Below, piece by piece: positions 20,319 to 32,572 of a DNA stretch of 64,000 bases. A program made the position numbers and the translations under genes. Positions within the stretch are counted from its first letter, which is position 1. Every line of letters starts with the position of its first letter. The notes below the pieces were generated by a model, which saw only the letters and a program-made list of their open reading frames with translations, was not told the DNA's origin and did not search any database. Origin of the DNA: Zarea fungicola (Eukaryota > Ascomycota > Sordariomycetes > Hypocreales > Cordycipitaceae); assembly GCA_900169235.1 (NCBI GenBank), contig FWCC01000122.1, forward strand, positions 62,001 through 126,000, read 5' to 3'.

Positions 20319-22563
20319 ATGCCCGCGTCTTGCATGATCAAACTCCAAATGTCTCTTCCAGATCCATCGCCGCCCATTGTAGAGAGCCGCCACCAGACAG
20401 CTGCAGGCACTAGGCGGTATCGCTCCAAGGCACAGCGACCATGCGATTTGTGTCGGACGCGCAAGGTGCTTTGCAACATTCCAGACCCTACAAAGCCGTG
20501 CCAGCTATGTGACCGCACAGGAAGGTCATGTACATTTCTCGTTGGCACAAGGAGCAGGTCAATGCGCCTTGCAAGTCAAAGTCTCCAGGCTGAGCCGGCT
20601 GGTGAGCCGGCTGGTGAGCCGGCTGGCTTCGCCGTAGCGGATCAGGCCGAGTATGCTACCGCTGCTGCCTTTACAGGAAGCAGCTTGCTCGAATCTCCCG
20701 GGGGCTTTGCGCCATCATTCACGCAAATCATAGGCAGCGGCATGCCCACGGCTGTCGAGGCGCAGTGGTCGCCCGGTCTGGGTCACGATGTACTGGCCCA
20801 GCCTCCGTCTTTTGACGGACTGGAGGATGCTGGGATGCCCAATTTCTGGTCCCCGCAATACCGAGGCTCACCCCTTCCCGGCCTGAGCAGCGCCGACATT
20901 CATTCTCATACAGAACATCACGCTCTGTCTCCTGTAAATGGCCAGCATGCGACGCTTACAAACAGGGCAGACCGCTCGTCGTCCTTTATTGGCTACTCCA
21001 ACGAGTCTGATCCATTCTTACTGGAGCATTATCCCCACGACCCGTCTGATGAGCTGGACTTTTTCATGGTGACGTATCGTCGTCCATCTCCGCACGATGT
21101 GTCTGCTGGGTTTGCGCCGATTCATTTCCTGCAGAGCAAGGCTGAGGCCGCGACACAAAGCCAAGAAGTCATGGGCAAGTGTATCGCTGTGACAGACGAA
21201 CGGAAGCTGCTCGACGAGACTGTCAGTCATGACATGGGTGTAGCACTCTTGCGGCTGTAAGTGCGATAAAACTTTCTATCTGAAGTTTAGCTAATAAATT
21301 AGCTATCAACGGTTCGTGTTTCAAAATCTTCCTATCTTTTCTAGGACACATCTACATGCTGGCGAAAAGGATTTTATGCGGACCACCTCCCCGGGTGTCT
21401 TGGCAGGCATATTTGCTCTTGCTCTGCCGTTTACGTCCTGGGATGAGCAGCTCTGTCTTGACAATGCGTACTCCAAGCCAGACGCAAGCAAGCTCTGGCA
21501 AATTTCCTACTCGTGTCTGCAAAAGCAGCTGCACTTTCCCAGTCTCGCTGCAGTCCAGCTGTGCCTCCTGCTGCTCAACACCACCACTTACGATCCGGTA
21601 GCGGTCGAAAGCCCGTTTGCGTGGTCTTTGGCTTGCTCGCTGCTCGGCATTGCGCAGTCTTTGGGCCTTCATGTCGATCCGGCCAGTTGGAAAATCCCAC
21701 CTGGCGAGGCGAGGCTGCGTCGACGACTGTGGTGGGCCGTGGTCGTCGAGCACAACTGGCGAGCCGTGACGCATGGCCGCTCGTCCATGATACGTGACGA
21801 TGACTGCAATGTTACGCCCATCACGCGAGCCGATTTCATTTTCGAGTCAGACACGTCGACGGCCACGGCAGACTACTTTGTCCAGCTCTGTTCTCTGACC
21901 AATATTGTCACGGAGATATGTCGAAACTTCTTGTAGGACATAGCGAACCACTTTTGACGACCTGTCGCTAACATGAGCAGCACTCTCCGAGCCGTGTCGA
22001 ACTCTCAAAATATTGGTGAAATCGCACAAAAAGCCAGACCTCTACAGCAGTCCCTTTTACTATGGCTCGAATCGCTACCGCCCTCGTTTCGACTGGAGGC
22101 AAACGTCGATGACGAGGCGGACGAGATTCCGCAAAGCAGAGGAACTTTGCATATTTTTTATTACACAGCCCACATTCTGCTGTTCAGAGCCATGCTTCGC
22201 CCCATCGTACGGCAGCATCATGCTGACGCGGAAGCCCAGGTAGCCGGCGAGATGCTTCAAGGTTGTCGCGACTTTATGAGAATGCTGATTACGGTGGTGC
22301 GGAACTTGGACCTCAAATACATATCCGCATTCTGGCCCGGGTACGCGCGTCACTGTTTCTGCTACCCTGGGCTTTTTTGCTACATGCTGTGCTTCCAGAA
22401 GCAATCGCCACATGTTTCGCCTGGTGATAGGGATCTGCTTGCCACCTGGCGCAATGTGCTGCGCGCAAGGGTTGCATCGTGGCCACTGTTGCGGTTCGCG
22501 ATTGTCAAGGTGGACGCGATATTCTGGAAGAAGCTGAATCATACGAATAAGGAGTCCATGTAG
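20319..22563 (+). CDS. Zn2Cys6 transcription factor, candidate local regulator
   Basis: Exons 20319-21256, 21303-21932 and 21981-22563, 716 aa if the first in-frame ATG is used; ATGs at 20334 and 20349 are equally possible starts. The zinc cluster is C42-X2-C-X6-C-X8-C-X2-C-X6-C71 (PCDLCRTRKVLC, then PCQLCDRTGRSC), preceded by basic residues. The middle homology region begins LRLYQRFVFQNLPIFSR across the first intron and continues with LAGIFALALPF, RLRRRLWWAVVVEHNWRA and GRSSMI, a normal Fungal_trans domain. A repeated (E/G)EPA stretch lies at about residues 90-101. It is codirectional with the permease, starting 156 bp after its stop. I infer it controls the amidohydrolase/permease pair. Confidence 0.86.
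20588..20626 (+). repeat. 12-bp in-frame tandem repeat encoding GEPA
   Basis: Three successive copies of a GAGCCGGCTGGT-type unit within the regulator's coding sequence, giving AEPA-GEPA-GEPA-G just after the zinc cluster. The copies are almost identical at DNA level, indicating recent slippage; length variation between strains is expected. Confidence 0.8.
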
Positions 22564-23495
22564 ATCTTTTCAATGTACTATACCAATGGGCTATACCCAA
22601 TGAGACGCCATCCATGCTCTCTACCATAACGTAGATTGAAAGCGTAGCATCCTTTGGTACCGATCAAATGGTTACTAGCGCCACAGTTTGTAGCACTTGC
22701 CATGATGGTTGCCGACAAGAAGTGAACCACAAGCGCTGAATCCAAATAGCGGTAGTGCTGTAGTGAAGCTGGTCAGCTGTGCTCTGGGAGTAGTCGTTGG
22801 AGCTTTTCAAGCGTGTAAGTGGCTAGCGGTAGCCGGGCGCAGAATGACAGTGGATAACAAGCTACATTCGACGTATCGACTTATACATTGGAGTTTTCGT
22901 GCAGCTTGTGCAATAACGTCACGAGAAATTACCATGTGCTAATCAGGGTGTAAGTTCATCTGCAGAAAAACGTGTGAAATGAGTCTGACGATGTGGGTAC
23001 ATGTTGCTGGAGCGGAGGATGTTGCAGAAGCCGCCGCCATTTCTCACAGGAATAGAATAAGTCAGAACACAACCGGATTCATTTTGGACCTGAAAATATT
23101 ACATCTTGAATCATAATTTATCACCTTATGGAATTGGTATTTGGTGTCGGTACTTGGTACTAGTACTTTTCTTCACATATTATCGTTAACTATAGCAACG
23201 TTGCTAGGGCAACCGATATAGAGACTGACCTTTGACGGACGATAAGTTGTGCGAACGCGACAGACTCCTCCTTTCCATTCTCAACACACCCGAATTTTCC
23301 TGTCTCATACAAAAATTAAGTCTACAGGCTGCCTCGCATCGCTTCAAGGTAATAATTATCGATTTTGGGCGTCAAATTTTGCTAATTACTTTCCAGGGCG
23401 CTTTGATAACAAAAACACAACATTCGCTTAGCTTGCATTGATTACATTACCTAAGAGAGCTCGTCGCTTTCGCTGCGACCATCTCGGCAGCTACA
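22564..23495. other. Intergenic, no gene seen
   Basis: About 930 bp separating the nitrogen module from the housekeeping block. Short open frames lack any motif. It contains the MPS1 promoter at its right end. Confidence 0.5.
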
Positions 23496-25193
23496 ATGGA
23501 GTCGATTTCACTTCGAAGAACATCAGAACGTCAGCTACAACGTGCAGCCAGAACCGCAACGAGGGCCGAGCCGTACGTACCTGCACCAGCACCTCCAAAG
23601 AGAAGAGTGGTGCGTCTTAGCAACGCTCCAAGTCTCAGCAAACTGCATACAGCCACAGAAGCCAGAGCAATTACAGCAACCACAGCAACCACAGCAATTA
23701 CAGTAACTACTACACCTACGGCAACTACAACCTCACCCACAGCCAAAGCACGCCTTCCATCTCACTCCCCAACTGGGCCTAGAACCGGTTCTCGTCACCA
23801 TAGGCTCCGAGAATCAGTTGGTTCCTATCCGTCATCCAGCCATAGCCGTGCTCGCGAGAACAGTGTCGACAGAGAACAGGCTGTGCAACCCTCACAAGGC
23901 ACAACCCCACGCGAACTAAAAATCGACCACCTTCTATCTGTCGGCCATCTTCAAAAGGCACCTACCGATAACAAAGAAAATGAGAAGCCATTCCAACGAA
24001 AATGGGCGGCAGAGAAGCAGGTCTCCCCTATATCTCGCAGAGATATTGCTGCCAAGGCAATTGCAACTCCAGAGAGGAAACCATTGGCATCTAGGAGCCG
24101 TAACACGCAGCAGACCGCACCACCGCCGAAAATGTCTGCGCTGGACGCTGCCACGGCTACAGCCGGGGCTGCTAATAACTGCACCCAGATAAAGCAGCGT
24201 CGAAATATTCTCAAAGTCAATAATAGAATATATACCCGTTTTGATTGCATCGGAAAAGGTGGCACCGCAAAAGTCTGGCACGTAATGTCGGAAAATGGCA
24301 AAATGTTGGCCCTGAAGCGCGTATCATTGGAGAATGCCCCAGCCGCCGCTATCAAGGGCTATCTTGGTGAGGTCAATTTACTCCAAAAGCTAAATAATGT
24401 CGAGCATGTCATCAAACTCTATGACTCTGAAATGAACCATGATAAAAAAGTTCTTAGTCTGGTAAGTCTCGCATGTATCTAGGTAAAAGACAAAGAAAAC
24501 GGGAGCTAATCACCGCAGGTCATGGAATTGGGTGATCAGGCTTTTGACAAGGTTTTGGAGGCTCAGCAGATAGCCAAGGCTCCGAAAATGGACCCGGTCC
24601 TTGTTCGATATTACTGGAAGCAGATATTGCAGTGTGTGCAATCAGTCCACGACCACAATGTTGTCCACTCCGACCTCAAGCCGTCAAACTTTGTGACTGT
24701 CCAGGGAAATCTGAAACTCATCGACTTTGGCATTGCAGATGCCATTCAGGCTGATGAGACTCTCAACCTTCACCGCCACGGTGCGGTTGGCACGCCAAAC
24801 TACATGTCGCCCGAGTCTCTCTCGGGTGTCAATCACCACAAGCCACCGATGCCTGGTCAAAGCACGTTTTTGAAGCTTGGCAAGCCGAGCGATGTCTGGT
24901 CTCTTGGATGCATTCTATACCAAATGGTGTATGGCCAGCCGCCCTTTTCTCATATTGAGAATCAGATGGCTCGTTGCCATGCCATTGTCGACTGGCGCCA
25001 CGCAATCAAGTTTCCCCCACTCGGCACAGGTGGTGTCGCCATTCCCCCGTCGCTGATGAGAACCATGAAGCGTTGCCTTATCCGAGACGAACATATGCGC
25101 CCAACTTGTGAAGAGCTACTCGACATGTCAGATCCTTTCCTCTACCCCCAGGAGCATGTTTGCTCGTCCTGTCGCGAGAAATTCTCTGCTTAA
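23496..25193 (+). CDS. MPS1: Dual-specificity spindle-checkpoint kinase MPS1/TTK
   Basis: Exons 23496-24461 and 24519-25193, 546 aa. The N-terminal 245 residues are low-complexity and basic, with a Thr-rich run encoded by ACA/ATT repeats near 23665-23735. The kinase domain has the glycine loop IGKGGTAKV (252-260), the ATP Lys274 in LALKRV, catalytic HSDLKPSNF (Asp374), LIDFGIAD (Asp391) and the activation segment GAVGTPNYMSPES. HSDLKPxNF with SPES is characteristic of Mps1 rather than other kinases. Mps1 phosphorylates kinetochore Knl1/Spc105 to start the spindle checkpoint and also acts in spindle-pole duplication. It is shorter than yeast Mps1 (764 aa) because of a compact N-terminus. Confidence 0.9.
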
Positions 25194-25612
25194 TTCTTAC
25201 TTCTTTGTTCTTACTTTTTACTAGCTTTGTATATAAAAGCTGTTCAACAGTGCTTCGCAAGCGTGATAGAAGATTATATTTCAAGGTTATGACTTGCTGA
25301 ACTTATTTCCAATAATGCAACATCCGTCGTCCACTTACTGCATCTATGAAAAGTGAGAACCATGGTGTTAGCGAACCTGCTGGTTGACGCTAAGCATAGC
25401 TCTTATTTTGGCGAGCCTACATTCAAAGCCATGCGTGGCTAGCTGAACTACACCTGCCTTGACAGAATGACAGATTGATAAATGCCTGAATTGTTGTACA
25501 CTGGACTATAAAAGACCTGGTCTAAAGATACAGCCGGTCGTGACCGGTACATGCGCCGCTGCTAGCATGTCCAGCATCATGTGGTAAATCCTGCTCGAAC
25601 TGCGCCTTCCCG
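25194..25612. other. Convergent intergenic region
   Basis: About 420 bp between the 3' ends of MPS1 and the bL21m gene, AT-rich near 25200-25260; likely both terminators, no other signal. Confidence 0.5.
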
Positions 25613-26251
25613 TCATTGCTCCAATGGACTCTCAAGGTCCTCCACGCTTCTAATCATCAAATCCGATATTCTCAAAATTGTATATCGATGCTTGCTCTTT
25701 GCCCGGCGTGAGCGACGTGTCCTCCTCTTCTTCTTAATCTTGATGCGCAGGGGTTCCGACTCGGTACCCAATACCGTCGCACGGCACTCAAAGACGCTCT
25801 CGTCGACGTGGGGTGTACCCTTCATAGTGTAGTCGCGGCTGCCGAGCACACTGGCACGATTCAGGCGCAGGACGTCGCCAGGTAGAACGCCGGGCATACG
25901 GAAGGGCAGGCGAATCTCATCGCCTTCCTGGACGAGATAGGGGAAGCCGTGGATATGGACCGTGATGTAGTGGCCAGGCTGCGCGGCGAGAAATGGCAAG
26001 AGATTCTTCACCGAGTCGGCAATTGGGGTCGGTGGTGGCAAAGGGTGGCTCTTCTTCCATGCAATAGGTCGGGCCTCACTTGCGGTCGGGTTGGCGGCAT
26101 TCTTTATGTGCATTTCCGTTAGAGGCTCGAGATTCGGGTTTGAGGATCTAAAGGCTCGCGCCAATGTGGCCATTGGGCCGAGGGGATTGGCGAGCAAGCG
26201 TTGTGAAGGGGCCCGTAGCTCCAAGATGGAGCGGAGGAGAGCCCTACTCAT
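25613..26251 (-). CDS. MRPL49: Mitochondrial large-subunit ribosomal protein bL21m
   Basis: Intronless, 212 aa. The start is placed at the internal ATG giving MSRALLRSILELRAPSQRLL, an Arg/Leu-rich mitochondrial targeting sequence; an upstream in-frame ATG would add 50 residues unlike the family. The bL21 domain occupies about residues 90-195: ITVHIHGFPYLVQEGDEIRLP, PGDVLRLNRASVLGSRDYT, then the basic RNA-binding tail KIKKKRRTRRSRRAKSKHRYT and LRISDL. It acts in the mitochondrial 54S subunit. The gene name follows yeast MRPL49. Divergent from NSA2 over 282 bp. Confidence 0.9.
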   Translation of the reverse strand: MSRALLRSILELRAPSQRLLANPLGPMATLARAFRSSNPNLEPLTEMHIKNAANPTASEARPIAWKKSHPLPPPTPIADSVKNLLPFLAAQPGHYITVHIHGFPYLVQEGDEIRLPFRMPGVLPGDVLRLNRASVLGSRDYTMKGTPHVDESVFECRATVLGTESEPLRIKIKKKRRTRRSRRAKSKHRYTILRISDLMIRSVEDLESPLEQ

Positions 26252-26533
26252 CGTGATTTGGCTGTCCAGAAGTGGCGATGTGATGCACCGGGTCTCAACG
26301 AGGTACACACACACGCGAGCTAAAAAGTTACAAGGACGGTTAGCTGATGTGATGGGTGAGGCTAGGCGGATTAGCATAACTCCGGTTTCCGGTCTTGCCA
26401 ATTCCTAGCCACCCAGGCTGTCAAGTGGAGCCGCCAACGATCAGCACCTGGTTTTTCAAGAAAAAAAGCTCCAGGCAATACTAGGCTCGACAAACAATTT
26501 AACGAGTTCATTTATCTGTGCAATACCGGAAAC

Positions 26534-27368
26534 ATGGTATGTCGAGACTGCTTCTTGCTTGTAGCGTATACTGACAGTGAGAAAATAGCCGCAAAATGAG
26601 TACATGGAAAGATGGCGCAAGCTGCATGGCCGGCGTCTCGATCACGAGGAGCGTCAGCGCAAGAAGACGGCCCGTGAAGGACACAAGGCCTCGCAGGACG
26701 CCCAGAACCTGCGTGGTCTCCGCGCCAAGCTGTACCAGAAGAAGCGCCACCATGAGAAGATCCAGATGAAGAAGCAGATCAAGGCCCACGAAGAGCGAAA
26801 CATCAAGACGGCCGACGAAAAGGAACCGTCGACGCCCATGCCCGCCTACCTGCTGGACCGCACGAACCCACAAAGCGCAAAGGCCCTGAGCAGCGCCATC
26901 AAGAACAAGCGTGCCGAGAAGGCCGCCAAGTTTAGCGTGCCCCTGCCTAAGGTCCGTGGTATCAGCGAGGAGGAGATGTTCAAGGTCATCAAGACCGGCA
27001 AGAAGATTCACCAAAAGTCGTGGAAGCGCATGGTCACAAAGCCCACATTTGTCGGCCCAGACTTTACACGTCGCAACCCCAAATTTGAGCGCTTCATCCG
27101 CCCCATGGGTCTACGTTACAAAAAGGCCAACGTGACGCACCCCGAGCTGGGAGTCACTGTGCAGCTACCCATTATCTCGGTCAAGAAGAACCCTCAGAAC
27201 CCCATGTACACCCAACTCGGTGTTCTCACCAAGGGAACCGTCATTGAGGTCAATGTCAGCGAGCTGGGTCTAGTCACTGCCGGTGGCAAGGTCGTCTGGG
27301 GCCGTTACGCCCAGGTCACCAACAATCCCGAGAACGAGGGTTGCATCAACAGCGTTCTGCTGGTCTAG
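26534..27368 (+). CDS. NSA2: 60S ribosome biogenesis protein NSA2
   Basis: Exon 1 (26534-26536) is just the ATG; a 52-nt intron follows and exon 2 is 26589-27368, giving 260 aa, the standard length. The spliced start reads [20 protein letters not shown], which matches NSA2 and justifies the split start codon. A highly basic N-terminal helix region is followed by an eS8-like domain ([54 protein letters not shown]). NSA2 is a nucleolar/nuclear pre-60S factor needed for 27SB rRNA processing. Confidence is high because of near-complete motif conservation. Confidence 0.96.
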
Positions 27369-27827
27369 ACTTTACGTCACGATCTACACAAAATGGTATA
27401 GAAGGGTTATACGATGGGCGGAATGTGCGGATTTGAATGCATGTACAGGCGTTTGGTGTTTGTTTTGATAGGCTTGGTTGTTGTGCGCAGAATCTCAGCA
27501 ATGGTTCTGATATGATCAATAGATTTTTTAAAAGTAAATTCAAGCACTTTGACATTTCGCTTCGTCCGTACAGCCAAAATACGTCTCAGGGTCGAGCAGA
27601 AAAAATTGCCCAAACCGGCAGCGGGGCACCAAGGTGGGGCAACCCATCTCAGGCGGTGACCTCGATAAATTATTTTCTGCCTGCAAACACGGCATCTGCA
27701 TCCAACACCCCGCCGTCTCACTATTGTGTCCGTTGTCAAAAGTCTGCTTCCGTGACGCTGTTTTTGCATATTTCTAATTTATTGTGGGATTCTTTCTTTC
27801 TTTCTTTACACTAAAAGTTTCCTGAAA
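27369..27827. other. Intergenic, promoter of PRMT1 gene
   Basis: About 460 bp. It ends in a pyrimidine-rich (TTTC)n tract at 27791-27807 just before the PRMT1 ATG. No gene. Confidence 0.5.
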
Positions 27828-29126
<1,299 letters not shown>

Positions 29127-29553
29127 AGGCTGCGCGTTGTGCACTGCCGCAGGAGGGTAGTTTAATCAGAGATATGCAACATTTCTTTCCTTTCCTTCTC
29201 GAGAGGAATTTTGGGAATTTCTTTATTGTTGCGAGCCCCGTACTAACGGCCCTGGCTCGCAGTATGGGAAACGAGGACACATATACTGGAAACGTCAAAT
29301 CAAGGATAAAATAGAGGCGCATGGATGATGAATTTTGTGTTTTTTATATATTTGGTAAACCTTTGGTAGGAGACGGAATACGCAAGGATGCGACTGAAAG
29401 CTGGTAATGCCATACAGCATCAAGAGAATATGGAAGACTTGAAGTATGCATTGCTTATTCATATGATTCCACGCCATTCGCGTAAGCAGATGAGTGTACA
29501 ACTGCGTGAATTCATGGCCATCAGCCTGATCAGAATGTCGTGGCTCTCAATCG
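29127..29553. other. Convergent intergenic region
   Basis: About 430 bp between the 3' ends of HMT1 and MUS81. No coding signal; AT-rich patches consistent with polyadenylation regions. Confidence 0.5.
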
Positions 29554-31284
29554 TTATGCGTAGTCTCCCCAAATCTCAGCAATGCTCTGGCTCAGGCTCC
29601 TGCTAAACTTCTTCTTGCCAACGAGGTGGCCCAGCTCTCCAAACACCAGGTCTGCCTTTCGTTTCTTACCCATTTCGCCGGGGCCACAGCGGCGGTAGGC
29701 ATCCACAAACTCACATGGTGTCTTCCACTTGCGCTGAATCTCCAGCGCCCGCTCGCCCGTGACTCGCCGCGTTGTCATGAGCATCTTTAGATACACGTCC
29801 TTGAGCGTCATTGTTTCCGACTTGGAGGCCAGCGACGCAAATGCGGAATACGTTATGTAGTAATTCACCTCGGGCTCTGTTTCTCGCAGATGGGTGAGCA
29901 GTGGCAGGTGGTTTTGTGCCGTGAGTACTCTGGTGGGAATGACGTGCAGTGCTTTCCGCTCATACCTGGCTTTGAGCATGTTCGTCATACGGGCGAGGTA
30001 TTTGATGGTGTCATCCATCTTGGCCGTTCGCTTCACGAAGTACCCATTCACCACCTGCGTCGACGCAATGGCTGACTGCACGGCTTCCTCGTAGCGACTG
30101 TACGAGGCGGTGTCCATGGCAATCTCCTCGATAATGTAGACGACGCGGGATGCGCCGGAACGCTTCAGGCGAAACTTTTGCTCGTGGAAGCGGCCATCTT
30201 TGATGCTGCCAATCAAGTCATCCAGGCGCTTCCTCTCCACTATCCAGTCGAGCACGATTTCGTCGCCCTCGGCGCCGTGACGAGCAAGGCGCAAAGGGTC
30301 GGTGCACTTGGCGATCCACTGCGCATCGCCGACTTCGAGATTACGCATGATTGCCTTGACTCCCAGCTTGGCGAGCTCTTCCTGCATGTAGTCACGATCT
30401 GTTTTGGCCCTGACCTCGCGCACGTCGAGCAAGAGGTGAACGGTAAACGAGCCAGGCGGTAGCCGGATGGGGGAAAATTCAGGAATAGCGGTGCTCTCAT
30501 CCGCTTGTTGGGGGCCATCCGCCACGACGCTGCCAACACGTTGCTGTGCTTCAGACAGAGCAGCCAATTCAGGTGAGAGCGACGGTGTCCGCACTGCAGG
30601 AGGCAGGAGAGTTGGTACATTGCCCAAGCTGCTAGCGCTGCTCTTCTCCATTCCATTGGCCCGTTTGATGCGATTGGCGACCTCCCAGCCGTCGTCACTC
30701 AGTGCATATCGCCGGAGGGGGCGGCCCCTTTCATACACCATTTCCTTTTGCAGCAGAGTCTTCATTGAGCTCCATGCTGTATAGAATTTTGTTGGGTCAC
30801 TCGGGGCGGTAAAGGATGCATCACAATGCGGCTGCGCAATGTCAATTAGCTCTGTTTTTGTGAGGCCAGTGGAGTCATCCTCGGAGAGCGTCGCCAGGGC
30901 GAGAATCAATGCGTAGGGCCCGGAACGTAGCGTCGGCACGTATGCTTTTGGTTGGCGCTTCTTCTTGGGTCTGCCTTCCTGTGGTGCATGCCCCTCTGCG
31001 TCCTGCTGTTGTTGTTTTCTAACCTGGGGGTGCTCCGGCATTGGTTGTCCATTTTCTTGGCAGTACCTTCTGAGCTGCTCTTCCAGTCGTTCGCACAACT
31101 TTGGCCCGAAGCCTTTAAGCTGCTGGAGCTCACATGGGTGCTGAAACGTGAGGGGACATGCCTTTAGAGCGTCGTATGCGCGTCTATATGTTGTGATTCC
31201 CTTTGAATTGCGTTCCCGTGCCACATCCAGCCATTCCTTCACCCAGCCGAGAAGTTGGGGATTTGCGCAATCTTCATCTTCCAT
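29554..31284 (-). CDS. MUS81: Structure-specific endonuclease subunit MUS81
   Basis: Intronless, 576 aa. Order of features: N-terminal helix-hairpin-helix (PLTFQHPCELQQLKGFGPKLCERLEEQL, about 44-71), a winged-helix region around 120-200 (LTKTELIDIA), the XPF-type nuclease with LLLDVRE (284-290), GDAQWIA, and the active-site motif ERKRLD at 350-355 (ERKxxxD), and a C-terminal hairpin pair (TGERALEIQRKWKTP). With its partner Eme1/Mms4 it cuts nicked Holliday junctions, D-loops and flaps during replication-fork repair and meiosis. All catalytic residues are present. It lies tail to tail with HMT1. Confidence 0.94.
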   Translation of the reverse strand: MEDEDCANPQLLGWVKEWLDVARERNSKGITTYRRAYDALKACPLTFQHPCELQQLKGFGPKLCERLEEQLRRYCQENGQPMPEHPQVRKQQQQDAEGHAPQEGRPKKKRQPKAYVPTLRSGPYALILALATLSEDDSTGLTKTELIDIAQPHCDASFTAPSDPTKFYTAWSSMKTLLQKEMVYERGRPLRRYALSDDGWEVANRIKRANGMEKSSASSLGNVPTLLPPAVRTPSLSPELAALSEAQQRVGSVVADGPQQADESTAIPEFSPIRLPPGSFTVHLLLDVREVRAKTDRDYMQEELAKLGVKAIMRNLEVGDAQWIAKCTDPLRLARHGAEGDEIVLDWIVERKRLDDLIGSIKDGRFHEQKFRLKRSGASRVVYIIEEIAMDTASYSRYEEAVQSAIASTQVVNGYFVKRTAKMDDTIKYLARMTNMLKARYERKALHVIPTRVLTAQNHLPLLTHLRETEPEVNYYITYSAFASLASKSETMTLKDVYLKMLMTTRRVTGERALEIQRKWKTPCEFVDAYRRCGPGEMGKKRKADLVFGELGHLVGKKKFSRSLSQSIAEIWGDYA

Positions 31285-31591
31285 AGTGTTGCGGCTGTGG
31301 AGGCAATAAAACTTTGGAGACGTGGCTATCGGAAGTTTTCATATTTTCTCGCGTCAGAACTTGTTGAGCACATGGCGTGTTCCAGTGATGATGCAGGACA
31401 AGGCGTGTGGAGCCTGCCATTTCCGTCGCGATAATGGCGCGGCGGCACGTGAAGCATCAGCATATGTACTCCGTAGAAGCCCATATTTAGTGCTTAAACA
31501 AAATAAAACCAGGCTACGTTCTACATATACAGTCAATTGCAGAATTAGCGGTAGTAATATTTAGCCCAAAGGAACTCGTATGTAATAGGCC
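31285..31591. other. Intergenic, no gene seen
   Basis: About 305 bp between the MUS81 start and the riboflavin synthase stop (both minus strand); should hold the MUS81 promoter. Confidence 0.5.
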
Positions 31592-32334
31592 TCATTGCTT
31601 AAGCTTGCTGGCGACAATCTTTTCAACAATCTTCTCCAGCAAAGGAATTGACTCGCCGTCACCGGAACCCAGAATACCAGCAAGAGATTTCTCAGCATAT
31701 TTGGCCATCATGTCAACTTCAATATTGACGCTGTCGCCCGCCGTCTTTGTACCCAGGACAACCTTTTCTTGCGAGTATGAAATGAGCATGATCTGGAACC
31801 AGCCTTCCTGGTCATTGACCTCGGTCACAGTCAGACTGGTGCCGTCAATGGAAATAAAGCCCTTGTAGACGATGTACCGTAGCATGTCGCGGTTCTTGGG
31901 CTGGAAGCGAAAGGTAATGGCGTTGCCGTCCTGCTCAGCCAGTAGAATTTCGGCAATGGTGTCGACATGGCCCTGGACAAAGTGGCCACCCATGCGCGTG
32001 TCGGCACGGACGGCCGGCTCGAGGTTTACTCGGCTGTTCGTTGACAGGCCGCCGAGATTGGTAATGCGTAGGGTTTCGGGCGCCACTCCGACGTCAAAGT
32101 GGTCGTCCTTGAATGATGTCACGGTCAGGCAAACACCGTTTACGGCAATAGAATCGCCATCGCGACAGTCTTTGAGAAGAGAAGAGCCAGGCGCGATGGT
32201 GATGGTCATCTCAGCACTACCAGTGGCGGCATCCTTATCCAGGCGTGTAATGACTAGAAGCTTAATTAGTCATGTCCGAATAATGCATGCTTAAGGACAC
32301 TACCGCCAATGTCTTCTACAATGCCAGTAAACAT
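31592..32334 (-). CDS. RIB5: Riboflavin synthase alpha chain
   Basis: Two minus-strand exons, 32304-32334 and 31592-32253, give 230 aa. The splice yields MFTGIVEDIGGVITRL, the invariant start of the enzyme. Two tandem lumazine-binding domains follow. The first has SIAVNGVCLTVTSF and GGHFVQGHVD. The second has SIDGTSLTVTEV and GDSVNIEVDMMAKY. The enzyme dismutates two 6,7-dimethyl-8-ribityllumazine molecules to riboflavin, the last step of the pathway, as a cytosolic trimer. Length and motifs are typical. Its ATG is 238 bp from the divergent ACL4 ATG. Confidence 0.95.
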
Positions 32335-32572
32335 GATGGTAGCGACCAATTTCGAATGTGAGGTTTCAAGATGGCAAAGTTGGCAAGTTCTGAATTTGTT
32401 CCCAGGGATCTCAGTCCCGTAAGTTACAGGGTGAGTCGCGGGGTCCATGCCCCGCGATGTTCTTATCGATAGGTGGGCCAAAAATTTTAGCCCAAAGTTC
32501 TAACGCTGCGGGTGAGGGACCAGCAGTTTGAATCAACGATTACTTCCCACGCAGCTTCCCACGCACTGCAAA

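Noticed and set aside
26252..26401. 50-residue N-terminal extension of mitochondrial bL21
   Set aside because: The internal ATG gives a normal targeting peptide, and the extension would run into the divergent NSA2 promoter.
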